NCBI GenBank assembly: GCA_021108395.1
Contig: JAIOQZ010000034.1
Location: 1 to 42,104, forward strand
DNA length: 42,104 nt
Source of the DNA: Candidatus Cloacimonadota bacterium
GTDB taxonomy: Bacteria > Cloacimonadota > Cloacimonadia > Cloacimonadales > JAIOQZ01
Reading direction: 5' to 3'
Below are positions 25,853-32,890 of the stretch, one piece after another. The translations under genes and the position numbers were made by a program. The notes under the pieces were generated by a model. It did not search any database, had not been told where the DNA came from, and was given only the letters and a program-made list of their open reading frames with translations. Position 1 is the stretch's first letter; every line of letters begins with the position of its first letter.

Positions 25853-27625
25853 TTATTGCTGTTTTATCCAGTTAACCAGCCCGTTGGCGGCCAGAATCTC
25901 CATCAGTTTGGCGGGCAGCGGCTGGAAGTGGAACTTCTGCTCACCCACGCTCACTATGCCTGCTGTGAAGTCCACCGCGACCGGCATACCGGGCTTGTAG
26001 GCCTTCACAGCCTCCGGCAGCACGATGATGGGCAACCCCTGGTTGATGGCCGAGCGGAAGAAGATGCGCGCCACCGACCCGGCGATAATGGCCTTCACAC
26101 CGGCGTGCGCCAAGCCTACGGACGGATGCTCGCGCGAGCTGCCGCAGCCGAAGTTCGCGCCCACCACCAGGATGTCGTCCTGCTTCACCCTGTCGGCGAA
26201 GCTGTCGTCGAAGCCCTTGAACAGGTAGGGGCGAATCTTGTCCGGCTCGCTCGAGTTCACTTCGTAGGTGAGGTTGCCGGCGAACATCTGGTCGGTGTTG
26301 AGGTTATCGACGTCCTGGTAGGCCCAGACGCCGTCGTGGCAGCGGTCTTCGCCAGTCACCTCGACAGTGGCGCTCTGCTCGACGATGTGCGGGAAGCTGG
26401 CATTAACCGGGTGCTCGCGGGGGTCGGTAATCTCGCCACGAAGCGCCGAGACGGCCACTGTGGCGGGTGAGGCCAGGTAGATGCTGGCTTTTTTGTTGCC
26501 CATGCGCCCCAGGAAGTTGCGGTTGGCCGTGCTGATGACGTTGATGCCGTCGGCGGGGATGCCCTGGCCGGTGCCCAGGCATGGACCGCAACTTGGCGAG
26601 AGGATATTGGCTCCTGCCTCGATAAACGTTTCGAGGATGCCTTCCTGCATCGCTTCGAGGTATATCTTGCGTGATGCGGGGATGACCAGAAGCTGAAAGC
26701 CTGCGGGGATACGTTTGCCGCGCATTATGTCGGCGGCGATGCGCAGGTCGTCGAGACGGCCGTTGGTGCATGTGCCGATGAGAGCCTGCTTCAGCGGCGT
26801 TCCGGCCACGTCGGCCACGCTCTTCACGTTGTCAACGTTGTGCGGAGCGGCTACAACAGGGAACACCTCGGCCAGGTCGATTTTGTATTCGGCGGCATAG
26901 GTGGCGTCGGCGTCGGCCCACACGCCCTCGACTGGTTCGCCAAAGAACTCGGCCAGCACAGCGTCCGGCGGAAACACGGCATTCTTGGCGCCCATCTCCG
27001 AGGCGAGGTTGGCCAGGGTCATGCGCTCGCTGATGCTCAGCGTCTTCACCCCGTCACCGTGATACTCGATGGACATATAGTCGGCGCCGCTCGATCCCAT
27101 CATGCCGATAATCCACAGAGCGAGGTCTTTGGCGGCCACAGGCTTTTGCAGCTTGCCACTCAGGGTTATCTTGAGCGTTTCGGGCACACGGAACCAGGTT
27201 TCGCCACTGCGCCAAATGCCGGCTGACTCGGTGCGATCGACACCGGCGGCAAAGGCGTTGAACGCGCCGGCCGTGCAGGTGTGGCTGTCGGAGCCGACGA
27301 TGATCATACCGGGCCGGGCGTAGTAGCTCATCACCTGGTGGCAGATGCCCTCGCCCGCATCGTGAAAGCGCTTGATGCCCTGTTCGCGGGCGAAGTCGCG
27401 GATGCGCTGATAGTCGTTGGCGAGCTTGGCGTTGGTGGGCGGAGCGTTGTGATCCAGCACGTTCAGCAATTGGTCGGGATCGGCCACCTTGTCGCCGCCC
27501 ATCTTGTGGAAGGTTTTCTCGATACTGGCGGTGTTGTCATGCGTCAGCACGATGTCCGGCTTGCGGAAGACGATGCTTCCCACCGGCGCTCCGAACAGAT
27601 TCTCTACAAAGGTTTTTCCGGGCAT
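25853..27625 (-). CDS. Aconitase-superfamily hydratase, LeuC-LeuD-like fusion (A)
   Basis: 590 residues joining a LeuC-like catalytic part (about 1-410) and a LeuD-like swivel (about 430-590). The 4Fe-4S ligands are Cys286 (GTCTNG), Cys346 and Cys349 (SPSCGPCLG). GSDSHTCTAGA and the swivel NFGCGSSREHP are present. Aconitase-family enzymes move a hydroxyl between neighbouring carbons of citrate, homocitrate or isopropylmalate. Substrate is not decided by sequence: the swivel specificity loop begins NTDQMFAGNLTYE, unlike standard LeuD. AGGAGA precedes the ATG. It lies downstream of the DUF2188/VNCPFD pair and is a second, divergent copy relative to 28674-30476. Confidence 0.88.
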   Translation of the reverse strand: MPGKTFVENLFGAPVGSIVFRKPDIVLTHDNTASIEKTFHKMGGDKVADPDQLLNVLDHNAPPTNAKLANDYQRIRDFAREQGIKRFHDAGEGICHQVMSYYARPGMIIVGSDSHTCTAGAFNAFAAGVDRTESAGIWRSGETWFRVPETLKITLSGKLQKPVAAKDLALWIIGMMGSSGADYMSIEYHGDGVKTLSISERMTLANLASEMGAKNAVFPPDAVLAEFFGEPVEGVWADADATYAAEYKIDLAEVFPVVAAPHNVDNVKSVADVAGTPLKQALIGTCTNGRLDDLRIAADIMRGKRIPAGFQLLVIPASRKIYLEAMQEGILETFIEAGANILSPSCGPCLGTGQGIPADGINVISTANRNFLGRMGNKKASIYLASPATVAVSALRGEITDPREHPVNASFPHIVEQSATVEVTGEDRCHDGVWAYQDVDNLNTDQMFAGNLTYEVNSSEPDKIRPYLFKGFDDSFADRVKQDDILVVGANFGCGSSREHPSVGLAHAGVKAIIAGSVARIFFRSAINQGLPIIVLPEAVKAYKPGMPVAVDFTAGIVSVGEQKFHFQPLPAKLMEILAANGLVNWIKQQ

Positions 27626-27669
27626 GGATTATCTCCTGTTGATCGTAAGTGGGATGTGAGTGTTAGATG

Positions 27670-28314
27670 TTAAACTCTCTCAATGAGAGAGCGGTTGTCC
27701 TTCAACCACCTACCAGCGGTTTCTGCGAATTCGCTGTCGGGGAGGTTAGGCTCAGGAATTTTCATGTTTCTCTTTTCCCGATATGATTTATCAATTGATT
27801 CAACTAACCAATCCATGAAGATCGTGTATAAATCCCCAATCAAGTCATAATATGTTCTTTTATGAGATAAATTCTCGGTGACAATCCAATCCCTGACATG
27901 TTTAACAATTAAATCAGGTAAGTTCTCATGTGCTTTAGGGTCGCAACCGGAGATATCAGAGAGGACTGGTTTCAAATCGTGTTCATGTAACTCAAAGATC
28001 AGGAAACGTTTCGCCTTGAAGTGTTCGGAAGAATATCTAATGCCAAAATCAACTCCCAATTCAAACGGCATATTCATTCTTGGTATTTGCTGAACAGATA
28101 CTTCCAAACGCGATAGATCGTGAATGCTATACTGACACTGTCGCATTAGATCGATGATTTTATGAAGCCGTTGTTCACCGCCGTCATCTCGAATCGTAGC
28201 CAGACAGGGGGTAAGATTGAAGTATAGAAGCGTAAATATCATGGGTCGGAGGAGCAGTGTTTTGTATTCGTTGTCAAAAGGACAGTTCACAAAAACGCTA
28301 CGGGGAGTCAGCAT
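27670..28314 (-). CDS. VNCPFD-type uncharacterised protein (possible TIR/nucleotide-handling fold)
   Basis: 214 residues. An N-terminal SVFVNCPFDNEYKTLL strand-loop-helix precedes DDGGEQRLHKIIDLMRQCQYSIHDLSRLE and MNMPFELGVDFG, then FLIFELHEHDLKPVLSDISG. I recognise the conserved pattern from uncharacterised bacterial proteins, and the layout (strand, conserved polar loop, Glu in a helix: PFELG) recalls TIR-like folds. This is a resemblance only and no activity is claimed. ATG 28314 is chosen because it falls 25 bases after the DUF2188 stop. The longer in-frame start would overlap that gene. The gene is AT-rich compared with neighbours, which hints at transfer. Confidence 0.7.
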   Translation of the reverse strand: MLTPRSVFVNCPFDNEYKTLLLRPMIFTLLYFNLTPCLATIRDDGGEQRLHKIIDLMRQCQYSIHDLSRLEVSVQQIPRMNMPFELGVDFGIRYSSEHFKAKRFLIFELHEHDLKPVLSDISGCDPKAHENLPDLIVKHVRDWIVTENLSHKRTYYDLIGDLYTIFMDWLVESIDKSYREKRNMKIPEPNLPDSEFAETAGRWLKDNRSLIERV

Positions 28315-28339
28315 AGTGATACCCTGAAGAATTGCAATG

Positions 28340-28561
28340 CTATTTCTTATGTGAAGAGGAAGCGTGAAAGCTGCATTTTTGACGTACGGAGCCATCTTTA
28401 CGGTGGATTATCAATACACCGCCATGGGCTTTACAGTTACGAGTCGCCACTTTAATTGCAGCTTTCTGCGTAGAATATTTCCCACTTGGCCGAACATTGC
28501 CTTCTTTCCGGATACCCCATCCGCCGTCAAATCTTGGTACGACATTTTGTTTCATGCTCAT
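28340..28561 (-). CDS. DUF2188-family small protein
   Basis: 73 residues matching the DUF2188 pattern: KQNVVPRFDGGWGIRKEGN, then KYSTQKAAIKVATRNCKAHGGVLIIHRKDGSV. Members are short standalone proteins of unknown function, often in mobile or defence contexts. GAGGAGG lies 6 bases before the ATG at 28561. It precedes the VNCPFD gene by 25 bases and has its own promoter, so the two make a small unit dropped into the metabolic region. Confidence 0.82.
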   Translation of the reverse strand: MSMKQNVVPRFDGGWGIRKEGNVRPSGKYSTQKAAIKVATRNCKAHGGVLIIHRKDGSVRQKCSFHASSSHKK

Positions 28562-28590
28562 GCCAACCTCCTCTTTCTCTCTACACAAAC

Positions 28591-28619
28591 AATCTACTGA
28601 AAAAGCGACACTCAGTCAA
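28591..28619 (-). promoter_or_regulatory. Putative promoter of the DUF2188/VNCPFD unit
   Basis: On the minus strand TTGACT (28614-28619, 5 of 6) and TAGATT (28591-28596, 4 of 6) are separated by 17 bases and lie about 30 bases before the DUF2188 start. The hairpin at 28631-28664 sits just upstream, so this unit is probably transcribed separately from the upstream operon, perhaps together with aconitase A. Confidence 0.5.
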
Positions 28620-28630
28620 GATAAATCTAA

Positions 28631-28664
28631 CCTCCGTCACGTCTAAAGAATAACGTGACGGAGG
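28631..28664. terminator. Strong hairpin ending the SDH-to-aconitase B operon
   Basis: CCTCCGTCACGT and ACGTGACGGAGG form a perfect 12-bp stem with a 10-base loop, 9 bases after the stop of the aconitase-family gene at 28674. On the minus strand the flank (TTAGATTTAT) is only moderately T-rich. Confidence 0.65.
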
Positions 28665-28673
28665 TATATTGTG

Positions 28674-30476
28674 TCATGCCCGCAGCAGGTCGCCGCGGCG
28701 GTAAATGTCGAGTTGCACCGGACTGAACGGCGTGAGCCGTGCGGTGCGTCCATTGGCGAGGTTCTCGATGCGGCCAGCGACGAAATCGACCTTGACGCGG
28801 TCGCCGTCGCTCAGCCCCAGCTCGTCGATGTTGTCATAGGTGACGATGGGGAAGGCTGCGTTGATGGCGTTGCGCTCATAGATAGCGCCGAACGACTCGG
28901 CGATGACCGCCTGCACACCCAGCGACTTGAAGCAATCCACCGCCTGCTGGCGTGAACTGCCTGCGCCGAAGTTCTTGCCGGTGATGATGATATCGCCTGG
29001 CTTCGCTCTGGTAGCGAAGTCTTCGTAGCCAGCGAGGTTGTCGAAGGTGTACTGGCCCATCTCGTCGATGTCGGTGATGGTGAGATAGCGGTTGTGGTAT
29101 ATCATGTCGGTGTCGATGTTGTCCTGGCGAATGACCCACACGCGCCCTTCGATGGCGGTCGGTTTCGCGGCTTCACTGGCAACGGGGGCGGCCTTTTCGG
29201 CCTTCACCTCGCCCGCCTCGAACACGGCGGGACGGTCGGGGATGGCGTCGGGAGTGGTGAGGTATCCGGCCACGGCGCTGGCGGCAACCTCGGCTGGACT
29301 GGCCAGCCACACTTTGCCCTTGCCCTGTTTGCCCGCGAAGTTGCGGTTGCCGGTGCTCATGGTCACTTCGTTCGGGCCGTTCTGGCCAATCTGCCCGGCG
29401 GCGCAACCGGCGCAACCGGCGTTGCCCACCAAAGCGCCCGCGTCCTTGAACAGCTTTATGATGCCCTCTGCGAGGCACTGGTTCCATATCTCGTCGGTGG
29501 CGGGCACAATCTTGAGCACCACGCCCGGCGCGACTTTGCGTCCGCGCAGCACATCGGCGGCGGCGCGCATGTCTTCCATACGACCGTTGGTGCAACTGCC
29601 AATGAACGCGCTGTCGATCTTGGCGCCGCGCACATCGGCGAAGCTGACGGCGTCTTCGGGGTGGCCGGGACGCGATGTCATGGGCACGAAGCTTGTCATG
29701 TCGATCTCGATCTCGCGCTCGTAGCTGGCGTCGGCGTCTGCCTGAGGCCTTTCCAGCTTGCGGCCTGCACGTTCTTCGCAGTAGGCCATCACGACGTCGT
29801 TGGGCGGGAAGAGCACGATGATGGCGCCCATCTCGGTGGCCATCGAGGCGATGGTGATGCGTTCGTCGAGGGTGAGCCTGTCCACCTCGTCGCCATACAT
29901 CTCGACCGAGTAGCCCAACAGCTCGTTGGCGCCGAAACGCGCCAACAGGTTGAGCACGATGTCCTTGGCGGCCACGTCGGAGGGGCGTTTGCCGGTAAAC
30001 ATGAGCTTGAGCGAGCGCGGTACCTTGAACCACACCTTGCCGTGCGCCCAGGCTGCCGCGATATCGCGGTCACCCATGCCCTGGCCAAATGCGCCCACTG
30101 CGCCCAGAATGTTGGCGTGGGAATCGGTGCTGATGACTGTGCTGCCCGGTATCGCCAGTCCCTTCTCGATGACGAGGTGCGTGCCGATGCCGGCGTCGAT
30201 GTCGTAAACCTTGATGCCCTTGGCGCGGGCATACAGCCGACAAAACTGCTGATTGGCGGCGTATTTCTGGTCACTGCCGGTGGGGTTGCAGTCGAACGTG
30301 AAGAATGTGCGGCTCACGTCGTCGAGTTCAAGGCCGTTGTCCAGCAGGTTTTTGACCACGTTGGCGCCGCCAAAGTCGCGCGCCACGCGCACATCGATGG
30401 TGATGTCCACTATTTCGCCTGGCAGAACGGTGTCGCGGTCGCTGTGTGCGGCGAGGATTTTCTCGATCAGTGTCAT
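28674..30476 (-). CDS. Aconitase-superfamily hydratase, LeuC-LeuD-like fusion (B)
   Basis: 600 residues, catalytic part about 1-415 and swivel about 445-600. Fe-S ligands are Cys295 (GSCTNG), Cys355 and Cys358 (GCAGCAAG). STDSHANILGAVG is present. The swivel signature reads GAGSSRQQ, with Gln510 where most relatives have Glu. The specificity loop begins DTDMIYHNRYLT, as in homoaconitase/isopropylmalate-type small subunits. ATG 30476 overlaps the stop of the HD gene (ATGA). Upstream open sequence in this frame is low-complexity and not coding. Candidate substrates are cis-aconitate or homoaconitate, and the neighbouring dehydrogenase and citrate lyase support tricarboxylates of the citrate kind over isopropylmalate. 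Confidence 0.9.
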   Translation of the reverse strand: MTLIEKILAAHSDRDTVLPGEIVDITIDVRVARDFGGANVVKNLLDNGLELDDVSRTFFTFDCNPTGSDQKYAANQQFCRLYARAKGIKVYDIDAGIGTHLVIEKGLAIPGSTVISTDSHANILGAVGAFGQGMGDRDIAAAWAHGKVWFKVPRSLKLMFTGKRPSDVAAKDIVLNLLARFGANELLGYSVEMYGDEVDRLTLDERITIASMATEMGAIIVLFPPNDVVMAYCEERAGRKLERPQADADASYEREIEIDMTSFVPMTSRPGHPEDAVSFADVRGAKIDSAFIGSCTNGRMEDMRAAADVLRGRKVAPGVVLKIVPATDEIWNQCLAEGIIKLFKDAGALVGNAGCAGCAAGQIGQNGPNEVTMSTGNRNFAGKQGKGKVWLASPAEVAASAVAGYLTTPDAIPDRPAVFEAGEVKAEKAAPVASEAAKPTAIEGRVWVIRQDNIDTDMIYHNRYLTITDIDEMGQYTFDNLAGYEDFATRAKPGDIIITGKNFGAGSSRQQAVDCFKSLGVQAVIAESFGAIYERNAINAAFPIVTYDNIDELGLSDGDRVKVDFVAGRIENLANGRTARLTPFSPVQLDIYRRGDLLRA

Positions 30477-31045
30477 TCGCCCTCCTCGATAAGCAGCCCC
30501 TTGGCCATCATCACCATCGGGTTGAAGGTGGCGAAGTCGGCCTGGTGGATGAGTACGGTCTCGACGCGCTGCGGACGGCCCTCGCCCTCTTTGGCGTGGC
30601 AGCCGATGATGTTGACGATCTCGATGGGCAGGCCCACGCGGTCGGCAAGAATAGCGCCGGAGATGGGATGGCGGGCACAGCGGCCCTTGTGGCCTTTGCG
30701 GTACTTGCCATCGACCAATTCGATCTCCAACAGCTTGCCCACGTCGTGCAGCAGGCCGCCGGCGTAGATGAAGTCCCAGTTGATCTCGAACGGCATGATG
30801 TCGTAGGTCTCGGTGATTGCCTTGGCCAGTCCGGCGGCGCCCAGGGTGACGGCTACGGTATGCTCGATGAGGTCGATGCCCTTTGTTTCGGTGAGCAGGG
30901 TGAAGGGGATGTTTTCCAGGTCTCCGGGTTTCCAGCCGCCTTCCTGCGCGGCCATCACCCAGCACTTCACGGTCTTCTCGCGGATGTCGCCGCTCTTGAT
31001 CTTTTCGAGAATGGCGGCGAAAGCTTTGCGGATATACTGTTCCAT
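30473..31045 (-). CDS. HD-domain metal-dependent phosphohydrolase
   Basis: 190 residues with a complete HD metal site: His62, His100-Asp101 (LLHDVGK), His126, His150 and Asp170. HD proteins hydrolyse phosphate esters of nucleotides or signalling molecules. The substrate here is unknown. The ATG at 31045 has AGGAG upstream (TAAGGAGCAACAAT). An in-frame start at 31129 has no such site and would run into hairpins. Its stop overlaps the start of aconitase B by ATGA, and the dehydrogenase gene is about 100 bases upstream. A metabolic-regulatory role for the operon is possible but not shown. Confidence 0.85.
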   Translation of the reverse strand: MEQYIRKAFAAILEKIKSGDIREKTVKCWVMAAQEGGWKPGDLENIPFTLLTETKGIDLIEHTVAVTLGAAGLAKAITETYDIMPFEINWDFIYAGGLLHDVGKLLEIELVDGKYRKGHKGRCARHPISGAILADRVGLPIEIVNIIGCHAKEGEGRPQRVETVLIHQADFATFNPMVMMAKGLLIEEGE

Positions 31046-31070
31046 ATTGTTGCTCCTTAATCCCAGGTGA

Positions 31071-31124
31071 CGGAGCATGTGCTCCGCCAATCCTTGTTGA
31101 CGGCGGAACCGTTCGGGTTCCGCC
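31071..31124. repeat. Two adjacent hairpins between dehydrogenase and HD genes
   Basis: CGGAGCA/TGCTCCG (31071-31086) and GGCGGAACC/GGTTCCGCC with loop GTTCG (31102-31124) lie one after the other in the 103-base gap. Neither has a clear U-run. They may adjust relative expression, act as partial terminators, or be REP-like elements. Confidence 0.6.
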
Positions 31125-31148
31125 CTCATGTTGCAGTTTATAGTCGGA

Positions 31149-32336
31149 TTACAGCTTGGCGATGATGGCGTCGGTCATCTGCTGCGTGGTGCAGGCGCCC
31201 TTAGCGAAGACGTCCTTCGAGCCTGGCAGCTTGGCCATGTCGTAGGTACGTGTTTTGCCCTCCACCACCACCTCGCTGATGGCTTTGCGGATGCGGGTGG
31301 CCTTATCGGTTTCGCCGATATGGTCGAGCATCATGCAGGCGGAGAGGATCATGGCGATGGGGCTGACGATGGACGGGTCGAGGCGTTCATACTTGGGTGC
31401 GGAGCCGTGCGTTGGCTCGAAGATGGCGACGTTCGCGCCGATGTTGGCGCTGCACGCAAAGCCCAGACCGCCCACCAGACCGGCAAAGCCGTCGCTGACG
31501 ATGTCGCCGAACATGTTGCCGCTCACCAGAACGCCGTAGGTTTCGGGGTTCTTGGTCATCCACATCATCTGAGCGTCGATGTTGGTGTTCCACAGCGAGA
31601 TGCCGTCGTATTCCTTCACCACTTCCTTGGCAATGGCCAGCATCATGCCGCTGGTCTCGCGGATGACGTTGGGCTTCTCGCACACGGTCACCGACTTATA
31701 GCCGAACTTGCGGGCGTACTCGAAGGCGGCGCGCACGATGCGCTCGGTATATTTGCGGGTGAAGATGCGCGTACTGACGGCCAGTTCTTCCCTGGGGCAC
31801 CAGCCGAAGTTCTTCTCGAACTTGGGGTGGGTCATCAGGGCATCGTAAACCGCATCGGGCGGATTGGTCCACTCGACGCCGCCATACAGCCCCTCGGTGT
31901 TCTGGCGGAAGATGACCACGTCCACCTCCGGCTCCTCGATCGTGTCGTTCGGGCCTTTGCGGATGAAGTTGAGCGGGTTGCCCTTGAAGGTCTTGCATGG
32001 CCTCATGCAGATGTCCAGGCCAAAGTGCTGGCGCAGGCCAACGATGGGGCTGTAATAGACAAAGCCCTTGCCGTTCAGGCTCGGATCGAGCTCGCTCGCG
32101 GCCTCGCTCTTGGGTTTCGAGGTGATGGCGCCGAAAAGGCACAGTCCGTGCTTTTCGAGCAGATCGAGTGTGCGCTGGGGCAGCGGGTTACCCTCTTTGC
32201 ACCAGAATTCCCAGCCGATGTCGGCATGCACGTACTCGGCATCGAAGCCGACAGCGTCGAGGACGCGAATGGCCTCGGGCAGCACTACCTTGCCGATGCC
32301 GTCACCCGGCATCGATACGATGGTTTTCTTCGACAT
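31149..32336 (-). CDS. Isocitrate/homoisocitrate-type dehydrogenase (beta-decarboxylating)
   Basis: 395 residues. Substrate-site elements resemble isocitrate dehydrogenase: Ser96 in YSPIVGLRQ, Arg102, Arg112 (CMRPCK), Tyr151, Lys221, and metal ligands Asp254, Asp278 and Asp282 (MFGDIVSDG). The Asn two residues after the Ser in E. coli isocitrate dehydrogenase is Ile98 here. The cofactor signature THGSAPKY (Lys315-Tyr316) matches NADP-type enzymes, whereas isopropylmalate and homoisocitrate enzymes usually have Asp-Ile there. The reaction is isocitrate (or homoisocitrate) to 2-oxoglutarate (or 2-oxoadipate) plus CO2, or the reverse. GGAGG precedes the ATG. It lies in the operon between the DUF2283 and HD genes. 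Confidence 0.88.
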   Translation of the reverse strand: MSKKTIVSMPGDGIGKVVLPEAIRVLDAVGFDAEYVHADIGWEFWCKEGNPLPQRTLDLLEKHGLCLFGAITSKPKSEAASELDPSLNGKGFVYYSPIVGLRQHFGLDICMRPCKTFKGNPLNFIRKGPNDTIEEPEVDVVIFRQNTEGLYGGVEWTNPPDAVYDALMTHPKFEKNFGWCPREELAVSTRIFTRKYTERIVRAAFEYARKFGYKSVTVCEKPNVIRETSGMMLAIAKEVVKEYDGISLWNTNIDAQMMWMTKNPETYGVLVSGNMFGDIVSDGFAGLVGGLGFACSANIGANVAIFEPTHGSAPKYERLDPSIVSPIAMILSACMMLDHIGETDKATRIRKAISEVVVEGKTRTYDMAKLPGSKDVFAKGACTTQQMTDAIIAKL

Positions 32337-32430
32337 AGGTTCCTCCAGGTCAGTATTTTTCCAGCTACTTGCAAGTTAGATCGATATAGCAGGTCTCTTC
32401 AGTTAATCTGTGTCAGCCAGGTTCTTAGGC

Positions 32431-32640
32431 TCAAGCCAGGTTCACGTTCTGGACAGTTACCGACGAAATTTCGTCGGCGTTCATGTGTTTGGACGCATCC
32501 AGCACTTCAATGCCGATGACGTCTCCCTTTTCGTCAAAATCGAGAATGAAGCCGGGACGAACTTCTTCCGACTCGATAATTGTTCCTTCGCGGAGGCGAA
32601 AATAAAGCGCATCGGCTTTCCGATCAATCTGTATCTTCAT
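32431..32640 (-). CDS. DUF2283 small protein (possible antitoxin-like partner)
   Basis: 69 residues with the DUF2283 pattern: a KIQIDRKADALYFRL strand pair, then GFILDFDEKGDVIGIEVLDASK. Members are short and often sit beside DUF4258 proteins, a pairing regarded as toxin-antitoxin-like. Its ATG overlaps the stop of the DUF4258 gene (ATGA), so the two are translated together. Its position inside a metabolic operon is unusual. Confidence 0.85.
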   Translation of the reverse strand: MKIQIDRKADALYFRLREGTIIESEEVRPGFILDFDEKGDVIGIEVLDASKHMNADEISSVTVQNVNLA

Positions 32641-32888
32641 GACTTATCTCCTGTTGACACACCTCTGTCGAAATAGGCAGTGAGCAGCTTGCCTGGTTTT
32701 TCTTTTGGATCGACAATGACATGAAGCCACCTGTTGTCAAAGGCAGCGATTCTCTTGTAGTGATGTATCCGTCCATCAAAACTAAGTTTAGTCGTATCTG
32801 GATTAAGAACGGCATCCATCACCCATTCCAACTCAATGCTGCGTTCTTTCATGCGAGCCTGGCAATGAAAGGTGATTTCGTAGTTCAC
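32637..32888 (-). CDS. DUF4258 small protein (RelE-like toxin candidate)
   Basis: 83 residues with the DUF4258 pattern: FHCQARMKERSIELEWVMDAVLNP, then HHYKRIAAFDNRWLHVIVDP. The start is the GTG at 32888, two bases after the citF stop. The longer ORF upstream is shadow sequence in another frame of citF. The residues before the GTG are arginine-rich, as expected for off-frame GC-rich DNA. Translational coupling to CitF upstream and to DUF2283 downstream is predicted. Toxicity is inferred from the family pairing only. Confidence 0.75.
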   Translation of the reverse strand: MNYEITFHCQARMKERSIELEWVMDAVLNPDTTKLSFDGRIHHYKRIAAFDNRWLHVIVDPKEKPGKLLTAYFDRGVSTGDKS

Positions 32889-32890
32889 AG

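Noticed and set aside
28340-28395. Longer start for the VNCPFD gene at 28395
   Set aside because: It would overlap the end of the DUF2188 gene and adds sequence unlike the conserved N-terminus.
29094-30767. 557-codon + strand frame opposite aconitase B and the HD gene
   Set aside because: Antisense shadow rich in His, Ala, Gly and Val with no domain; both minus-strand genes are firmly identified.
30477-30965. N-terminal extension of aconitase B to 763 residues
   Set aside because: The extension is Arg/His-rich low-complexity sequence in an off-frame of the HD gene; the ATG at 30476 matches the family start.
31128-32519. 463-codon + strand frame opposite the dehydrogenase
   Set aside because: Antisense shadow; the minus-strand gene has complete catalytic residues.
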